The position numbers and the translations under genes are program-made. Shown piece after piece: positions 58,603-64,000 of a stretch of DNA of 64,000 nucleotides. The DNA is taken from contig NZ_CP070977.1 of assembly GCF_018417535.1 (NCBI RefSeq), forward strand, positions 806,001 to 870,000. Reading direction: 5' to 3'. This stretch comes from Burkholderia pyrrocinia (GTDB lineage: Bacteria; Pseudomonadota; Gammaproteobacteria; Burkholderiales; Burkholderiaceae). The number at the start of each line of letters is the position of its first letter. Within the stretch, counting starts at the first letter, position 1. The notes beneath the pieces are model-generated. The model was not told the origin of the DNA. It did no database searches and was given only the letters and a program-made list of their open reading frames with translations.

Positions 58603-60852
58603 TTGAATTCACCGCTTGAAGCCACCCCAGATGCCCGGCGAGACGCGTCGTCCGCCGGGCGTGTTCGTGCGCCCGAAGGCACCTTCGAGCTGAGCCGCAA
58701 GCGCGTCGACGAACTCGACACGATCTTTGGCGTTGGCGGGTTGCTGGCTCGCGCGCTCGACGGCTATCGGCCCCGTACGTCGCAGATCGAGATGGCGCGT
58801 GCGGTCGCGTCCGCCATGGAAGCCTCCGCGCGCCGGATGCCCGAGCCCGAGATCTTCGAGACCCGCAAGCGGCCGGCGCGTCGCCTCGGCGACGGCGACA
58901 AAACGGCCGAACCGGTCGCGGACGATGCCGCGGCAGCCGGATCCGACAGCGACGCAGGCGACAACACGTTGATCGTCGAAGCTGGCACGGGCACCGGCAA
59001 GACCTATGCGTATCTCGTGCCCGCGATGCTGTGGGGCGGCAAGGTGATCGTGTCGACCGGCACGAAGCACCTGCAGGACCAGTTGTTCCAGCGCGACATC
59101 CCGACCGTGCGCAACGCGCTCGCGGTACCGGTGACGGTGGCGATGCTGAAGGGTCGCGCAAACTACCTGTGCCACTACTATCTGCAACGCACGGCCGACA
59201 ACGGCCGGCTGCCGTCGCGGCAGGACACGGCCTATCTGCAGGAAATCGTCCGTTTCGCGAAGATCACGAAGAGCGGCGACAAGGCCGAGCTCGCGAGCGT
59301 GCCGGAAACGGCGCCCGTGTGGTCGATGGTCACGTCGACGCGCGACAACTGTCTCGGCCAGGAATGCCCGCATTACAAGGAGTGCTTCGTGATGCAGGCG
59401 CGGCGCGAGGCGCAGCAGGCCGACGTCGTCGTCGTCAACCACCACCTGTTCTTCGCGGACATCATGCTGCGCGACACGGGGATGGCCGAGCTGCTGCCGA
59501 ACGCGAACACGATCATCTTCGACGAAGCGCACCAGTTGCCGGAGACGGCGACGCTGTTCTTCGGCGAGACGCTGTCGACGACGCAGATCCTCGAACTCGC
59601 GCGCGACACGGTGGCCGAAGGCCTGAGCCATGCGCGCGACGCGGTCGAGTGGGTGAAGCTCGGCGGCGATCTCGAACGCGCGGCGCGCGACTTGCGCCTC
59701 GCGTTCGCGAACGACCAGATCGTCCGCATGTCGCTCGCCCAGCTTGGCGACGATCACCCGATGTTCGGTGCGCTCGACGCGCTCGAGGCGGCGCTCGATG
59801 CGCTCGCGTCGGCGCTCGCGAGCCAGGCCGAGCGGGCGGAATCGCTCGGCGCATGCCTGCGGCGCGCACGCGAACTGCAGGACCTGTTGGCCGGCTGGGT
59901 TGCACCCGGCGCGGCGGAAGCGGCCGTGAAGGCCGATGCGGCAGCAGCCGGCGACAAGGCGGCGTCCGACGGTGACCCGAACGAGAAGGTGCGCTGGGTC
60001 GAGGTGTTCGCGCATACCGTCCAGTTGCACGAAACGCCGCTGTCGGTTGCGCCGATCTTTGCGAAGCAGCGTGCGGGCGTGCCGCGTGCATGGGTGTTCA
60101 CGTCGGCCACGTTGTCGGTGCGCGGCGATTTCACGCACTACGCGGCGCAGATGGGCCTCAGCTCGCGTCGCTCGATGACGCTCGCGAGCCCGTTCGACTA
60201 CCAGTCGCAGGGGCTGCTGTACGTGCCCCGCAACCTGCCGCAGCCGTCTTCGCCGGCGTTTACCGATGCCGTCTTCGATGCCGCGCTGCCGGCGATCGAG
60301 GCGTCCGGCGGCGGCGTGTTCATGCTGTGCACGACGTTGCGCGCGGTCGACCGGATCGCGTCGAAGCTGCGGGACGTGATCGAGTCGCGCGGCTGGAACA
60401 CGCCGCTGCTCGTGCAGGGCGATGCGAGCCGCACCGAGCTGCTCGATCGCTTCCGTGCGTACGGCAACGCGATCCTGGTCGGCAGCCAGAGTTTCTGGGA
60501 AGGCGTCGACGTGCGCGGCGACGCGCTGTCGCTCGTCGTGATCGACAAGCTGCCGTTCGCGCCGCCGGACGATCCGGTACTGGCCGCGCGGCTCGACGCG
60601 CTGACGAAAAAGGGCTTGAGCCCGTTCGCCGTGCATCAGTTGCCGCAGGCCGTGATCACGCTGAAGCAGGGCGCGGGCCGGCTGATTCGCGCGGAGACGG
60701 ATCGCGGCGTGCTGATGATCTGCGACACGCGGCTCGTCGACAAGCCTTACGGGCGCCGGATCTGGCAGAGCCTGCCGCCGTTCAAGCGGACCCGCGAGAT
60801 CGCGGTCGTCCAGGACTTCTTCGACGAGCACCGTTCGGAAAAGCGCATGTGA
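58603..60852 (+). CDS. DinG/YoaA-family ATP-dependent DNA helicase
   Basis: This 749-residue superfamily 2 helicase of the XPD/DinG type starts at a TTG at 58603 (AGGA upstream). It has Walker A EAGTGTGKT at 126-134, DEAH at 307-310 and four cysteines C190, C250, C255 and C261 in the position of the iron-sulphur cluster. Motif VI (QGAGRLIRAETDRGV) is near the C-terminus. It probably unwinds 5'-tailed DNA or R-loops during repair. YoaA is the closer match by size. An acidic insert near residues 95-120 (KTAEPVADDAAAAGSDSDAG) looks disordered. Confidence 0.93.
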   Translation: MNSPLEATPDARRDASSAGRVRAPEGTFELSRKRVDELDTIFGVGGLLARALDGYRPRTSQIEMARAVASAMEASARRMPEPEIFETRKRPARRLGDGDKTAEPVADDAAAAGSDSDAGDNTLIVEAGTGTGKTYAYLVPAMLWGGKVIVSTGTKHLQDQLFQRDIPTVRNALAVPVTVAMLKGRANYLCHYYLQRTADNGRLPSRQDTAYLQEIVRFAKITKSGDKAELASVPETAPVWSMVTSTRDNCLGQECPHYKECFVMQARREAQQADVVVVNHHLFFADIMLRDTGMAELLPNANTIIFDEAHQLPETATLFFGETLSTTQILELARDTVAEGLSHARDAVEWVKLGGDLERAARDLRLAFANDQIVRMSLAQLGDDHPMFGALDALEAALDALASALASQAERAESLGACLRRARELQDLLAGWVAPGAAEAAVKADAAAAGDKAASDGDPNEKVRWVEVFAHTVQLHETPLSVAPIFAKQRAGVPRAWVFTSATLSVRGDFTHYAAQMGLSSRRSMTLASPFDYQSQGLLYVPRNLPQPSSPAFTDAVFDAALPAIEASGGGVFMLCTTLRAVDRIASKLRDVIESRGWNTPLLVQGDASRTELLDRFRAYGNAILVGSQSFWEGVDVRGDALSLVVIDKLPFAPPDDPVLAARLDALTKKGLSPFAVHQLPQAVITLKQGAGRLIRAETDRGVLMICDTRLVDKPYGRRIWQSLPPFKRTREIAVVQDFFDEHRSEKRM

Positions 60853-60910
60853 CGGCACGCGCGGCGATCGCCGGGCAACCGCACCAGTGCCGCCGGAATA
60901 CGGCGCCAAC

Positions 60911-60940
60911 AAAAAACCCGGCTCGATGGCCGGGTTTTTT
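60911..60940. terminator. Bidirectional intrinsic terminator, helicase and bamD
   Basis: A 12-bp stem (arm AAAAAACCCGGC) with a 6-nt loop and A/T runs on both sides, between the convergent helicase and bamD genes. Confidence 0.92.
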
Positions 60941-60973
60941 ACGTGTGCAACTGGCGTTGCGTCGCGCCGTGCT

Positions 60974-61798
60974 TCAGAACTGCCACCACGACTTTTTCGC
61001 ACCGGGGCGCGAATGGCCCGTCACGTACGGGCTGTCGGGGAACGTGCCCGCGAGCACGCGCTTCGTGTCCTCGGCGAGTTGCGGCTGGTCCAGCTTGCCG
61101 TACGACAGGATCATGATGTGCAGCGCGTCCTCGATCGCCGGCGCGCCCTTGTAGTCCTTGATCGCGAGCTGCGCGCGGTTGATGGCTGCGACATACGCGC
61201 CACGACGATAGTAGTAGTCGGCCGCGTGCACTTCGTGCGACGCGAGCGCGTTGACGATGTAGCGCATCCGTGCGGCCGCATCGGGCGCGTACTTGCTCTT
61301 CGGGAAGCGGTCGACGACGACCTTGAACGCATCGTACGATTCGCGCAGTGCCTGCGGATCGCGCTCGCTCATGTCCTGGCCGGAGAAGCGGCCGAACAGG
61401 CCGAGATCGTCGTTGAAGTGGATCATCCCCTTCAGGTAGTACGCGTACGGGATATCCGGATGATCGGGGTGGAGCTGGATGAAGCGGTCGACGGCCTGGT
61501 CGGCGGCTGCCGCTTCGTTATCCTTCCAGTTGCAGTATGCAACGTTGATCTGCGCCTGTTGCGCGAAATGGCCGAACGGATCGCGACCTTGCAGCGATTC
61601 GAAATATTTCGCGCACTTGCCCCAGTCGCCGCCGGACAGTGCGTCCTGGGCCTCTGAGTATAATTTGTTGTTCGACCAGGTAGCCGTCTCGTCCTGTTTC
61701 TGCGGCAAGCCGTGGCAGCCGGCGATGAGGGCCACGGCCGCTACCGCCGCAGCCCGGGCGGCGACGGTTCTGGCCGTACGTTTGGTCGAATTCATCAT
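60974..61798 (-). CDS. bamD: Outer-membrane assembly lipoprotein BamD
   Basis: This 274-residue lipoprotein begins MMNSTKRTARTVAARAA and has a lipobox with C28 (VALIAGCHG). Five TPR repeats follow (YSEAQDALSGGDWGKCAKYF, YYYRRGAYVAAINRAQLAI). BamD is the essential lipoprotein of the BAM complex that contacts BamA. Two adjacent ATGs (61798, 61795) are possible; the frame extends upstream without support. It is divergent from rluD, with only 41 bp between the starts, so the promoters must overlap or lie inside the coding regions. Confidence 0.95.
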   Translation of the reverse strand: MMNSTKRTARTVAARAAAVAAVALIAGCHGLPQKQDETATWSNNKLYSEAQDALSGGDWGKCAKYFESLQGRDPFGHFAQQAQINVAYCNWKDNEAAAADQAVDRFIQLHPDHPDIPYAYYLKGMIHFNDDLGLFGRFSGQDMSERDPQALRESYDAFKVVVDRFPKSKYAPDAAARMRYIVNALASHEVHAADYYYRRGAYVAAINRAQLAIKDYKGAPAIEDALHIMILSYGKLDQPQLAEDTKRVLAGTFPDSPYVTGHSRPGAKKSWWQF

Positions 61799-61839
61799 GC
61801 TCGCATGTCCTAGCTTCAAGTCTCGGTGACCCAGTCTAA

Positions 61840-63048
61840 ATGACCCGTTCAAGTTCGCAGAATGCCCAGCCGGGCACACCAAATCGCGAAGATTATAGCC
61901 CAAGCGATCGGCCCGCCGACGCTGCCTCGGGGGATTCCCTCGATGACGATCTGACGGGCGACGCATTGCAACCGCCCGTGGCGCCATCCGCGGCGGCCGA
62001 TGACGCGCCGCGCGTCGTCGAAGTGCCGCTGTCGCTCGCGGGCGAACGCCTCGACAAGGCGCTCGCCCAACTGTTCCCCGAATTCTCCCGCAGCCGCCTG
62101 CAGAGCTGGATCGAGGCGCAGCGCGTGCTGATCGACGGCGCGCCCGCGAAGATCCGCCAGCCGGTGCCGCTCGGCGCGAAGATCACGCTCGTGCCCGACC
62201 TGCTTCCCGAGCAGCTCGCGTTCACGCCGGAGCCTGTGCCGCTCGACGTCATCTACGAGGACGACGCGCTCGTCGTCATCAACAAGCCCGCCGGCGTCGT
62301 CGTGCACCCGGCGGCCGGCAACTGGAGCGGCACGATCCTGAACGGGCTGCTGCATCGCTACGGCGACGCGGCGGCCGGCCTGCCGCGCGCGGGGATCGTC
62401 CACCGGCTCGACAAGGAGACCTCCGGCCTGATGGTGGTGGCACGCACGCTGGCCGCGCAGACGGACCTCGTGCGCCAGTTGCAGGCCCGCACCGTGAAGC
62501 GCCGCTATTTCGCGCTCGTGTGGGGCACGATGCCGGAGGAAGGCACGATTGACGCGCCGATCGGCCGCGATCCGCGCGAGCGCACGCGCATGGCTGTCGT
62601 CACGGGCGCGTCGGGCAAGCCGGCGCGCACGCATTTCCGCACGGTTGACACATGCGTGTGGCAACGTCAGCCGGTTTCGGCGATCCAGTGTGACCTCGAA
62701 ACCGGCCGCACGCACCAGATCCGCGTGCACTGCGCGCACGCCGGGCACCCGCTGCTCGGCGATCCAGTCTACGGACGCGCGCGCGGCAAGCGCTCGGTCA
62801 CGCCGCTGCCGGACGGGTTCGCGCGACAGGCGCTGCACGCATGGCGGCTCGGCCTCGTGCATCCGGTCACGGGCAAGGCGATGCAGTGGCGCTGCCCGCT
62901 GCCGGACGACATGAACGTACTCGTCGCGGCGCTCGGCTTCGGGCGGGGCGACGAGGAATTCGACGACGATGACGGTGTCTACGACGACGACGATTTCGGC
63001 GGCGAGTATCACGACGATGAGCCGTATCCGGACGATGAGGAGGAGTGA
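61840..63048 (+). CDS. rluD: 23S rRNA pseudouridine synthase RluD with acidic C-terminal tail
   Basis: This 402-residue protein has an N-terminal disordered stretch (about 1-60), an S4 RNA-binding domain (about 65-125) and the RluA-type catalytic domain with catalytic D191 in HRLDKETSG. The last 35 or so residues are almost all Asp/Glu/Tyr ([16 protein letters not shown]), longer than in E. coli RluD (326 residues). It makes pseudouridines at 1911, 1915 and 1917 of 23S rRNA. pgeF follows immediately. Confidence 0.94.
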   Translation: MTRSSSQNAQPGTPNREDYSPSDRPADAASGDSLDDDLTGDALQPPVAPSAAADDAPRVVEVPLSLAGERLDKALAQLFPEFSRSRLQSWIEAQRVLIDGAPAKIRQPVPLGAKITLVPDLLPEQLAFTPEPVPLDVIYEDDALVVINKPAGVVVHPAAGNWSGTILNGLLHRYGDAAAGLPRAGIVHRLDKETSGLMVVARTLAAQTDLVRQLQARTVKRRYFALVWGTMPEEGTIDAPIGRDPRERTRMAVVTGASGKPARTHFRTVDTCVWQRQPVSAIQCDLETGRTHQIRVHCAHAGHPLLGDPVYGRARGKRSVTPLPDGFARQALHAWRLGLVHPVTGKAMQWRCPLPDDMNVLVAALGFGRGDEEFDDDDGVYDDDDFGGEYHDDEPYPDDEEE

Positions 63049-63054
63049 GTGCCG

Positions 63055-63894
63055 ATGACGAACCTGGCGCCGTTGACGTGGCAGGACTGCGTGCAGCCCG
63101 ATTGGCAGGTGTCGCCGCGCGTGCGCGCGCTGATCACGACGCGCGACGGCGGTGTGAGCGAAGGCCCGTACGGGCGCTGGCAGGACGGCGCCGCGCTGGC
63201 TGGCGGGATGAATCTCGGCCTGCATACCGGTGACGATCCCGTCCATGTCGCCGGGAATCGCGCGCGCTTGCTCGCGCTGGCAGGCCAGTCGAGCGCGGCA
63301 TGGCTCGAGCAGGTTCACGGCGCGCAGATCGTGCGCGCCGACGAGGTGATCGCGGCGGCGCCCGCAGCCGCGGCGCCGGTGCAGGCGGACGCGAGCGTCA
63401 CGGACCGGGCGGGTGCCGTCTGCGTCGTGATGGTAGCCGATTGCCTGCCCGTGCTGCTGTGCGACGCGCAGGGCCGGGCGGTCGGTGCCGCGCATGCGGG
63501 CTGGCGCGGGCTCGCGGCCGGCATCGTCGAGCAGACCGCGGCGCGCGTCGCGGCGCTCGCGGGCGGCGCGACGGACACGCTTCATGCGTACCTCGGGCCG
63601 GCGATCGGCCCGCAGGCGTTCGAGGTCGGCGCCGACGTGCGCGACGCGTTTCTCGACACGGCCCCGCAGTCGGAGCATGATGAAACCCGTCATGCGTTCG
63701 TCGCGATCGACGGCACGCCCGGCAAGTTTCTCGCCGATCTCTATGCGCTTGCGCGCTTGCGCCTCGCGCGTGCGGGCGTGGCGAACGTGAGCGGCGGGAC
63801 GGCCTGCACGGTCTCCGAACAAGCGCGCTTCTATTCGTACCGGCGCGACCGGGTGACGGGCCGCATGGCGGCGGCGATCTGGCTGGCAGATTGA
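63055..63894 (+). CDS. pgeF: Polyphenol-oxidase-fold peptidoglycan editing factor PgeF (YfiH)
   Basis: This 279-residue protein is of the YfiH/DUF152 family, with the metal-ligand segments EQVHGAQIV, VADCLPVLLCDA and AAHAGWRGLAAG. It removes wrongly incorporated L-Ser from UDP-MurNAc peptides and is also described as a purine nucleoside phosphorylase or laccase-like enzyme. The ATG at 63055 is 9 nt after AGGAG; a GTG at 63049 directly after the rluD stop is the alternative. After 63894 only 106 bp remain, without a gene I can call. Confidence 0.93.
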   Translation: MTNLAPLTWQDCVQPDWQVSPRVRALITTRDGGVSEGPYGRWQDGAALAGGMNLGLHTGDDPVHVAGNRARLLALAGQSSAAWLEQVHGAQIVRADEVIAAAPAAAAPVQADASVTDRAGAVCVVMVADCLPVLLCDAQGRAVGAAHAGWRGLAAGIVEQTAARVAALAGGATDTLHAYLGPAIGPQAFEVGADVRDAFLDTAPQSEHDETRHAFVAIDGTPGKFLADLYALARLRLARAGVANVSGGTACTVSEQARFYSYRRDRVTGRMAAAIWLAD

Positions 63895-64000
63895 CGGCAT
63901 GCGCATGTGCGCCGGGTTCTGTTGCGCCGCGAAATCGGGTTATCTCGATATTTAGGCGGCAATACGGCGTTGCATGCGCAGTCGAATGAAAAATCCCGAA

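Overview
The window reads as core chromosome of a high-GC betaproteobacterium, most probably Burkholderia sensu stricto (B. cepacia complex-like), chromosome 1. This rests on codon bias, on the protein sequences, and on gene orders typical of the group: surE-pcm-nlpD-rpoS, ndk-rlmN-rodZ-ispG-hisS-yfgM-bamB-der-hfq-hflX-hflK-hflC-hisZ-purA, and bamD divergent from rluD-pgeF. The genus call is inference from recognised sequences; no database search was run. I see no prophage, insertion sequence, CRISPR array, rRNA or tRNA. The only recognisable structural RNA gene is the 4.5S SRP RNA upstream of dnaX.

Layout. 1-3.8 kb: a truncated haemoglobin gene cut by the window edge, divergent from nsrR, then clpB behind a clear sigma-32 promoter. 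3.8-6.1 kb: yidB-like and ComEA-like genes, then a MerR regulator overlapping a carboxymuconolactone-decarboxylase-family gene behind a 19-bp-spacer MerR promoter. 6.1-14 kb: the acetoin catabolism locus, acoR divergent from acoX-acoA-acoB-acoC-lipA, with a consensus sigma-54 promoter, GTGAGAC repeats and the C-terminal remnant of a short-chain dehydrogenase between acoX and acoA. 14-22.1 kb, all on the minus strand: MATE exporter, membrane glycosyltransferase, rpmE2, mtfA, an MFS exporter with its MerR regulator, and rho. 22.3-26.7 kb: trxA, 4.5S RNA, dnaX-ybaB-recR. 26.7-32.5 kb: CoA-transferase, surE-pcm-nlpD-rpoS and a PolB-like exonuclease. 32.5-36 kb: an EEP-family hydrolase, rlmD and a Bax-inhibitor-1-family membrane protein. 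36-52.5 kb: the long plus-strand run ndk to purA plus a phosphoribosyltransferase. 52.8-64 kb: kup, tex, a secreted coiled-coil protein of unknown function, a YdcH-like protein, a DinG-family helicase, bamD, rluD and pgeF.

How it fits together. Most genes are housekeeping: ribosome and RNA modification (rlmN, rlmD, rluD, der, hflX, rpmE2), replication and repair (dnaX, ybaB, recR, dinG-like), envelope assembly (bamB, bamD, rodZ, nlpD, pgeF), stress control (clpB, rpoS, hfq, hflKC, nsrR) and purine, histidine and isoprenoid metabolism. The most accessory-like parts are the acetoin locus, the two MerR modules and the secreted coiled-coil protein. I found no convincing new multi-gene system. The best leads are local: the dehydrogenase scar, the operator-like repeats at aco, a 22-bp palindrome just upstream of the SRP RNA promoter, and the unclassified coiled-coil protein.
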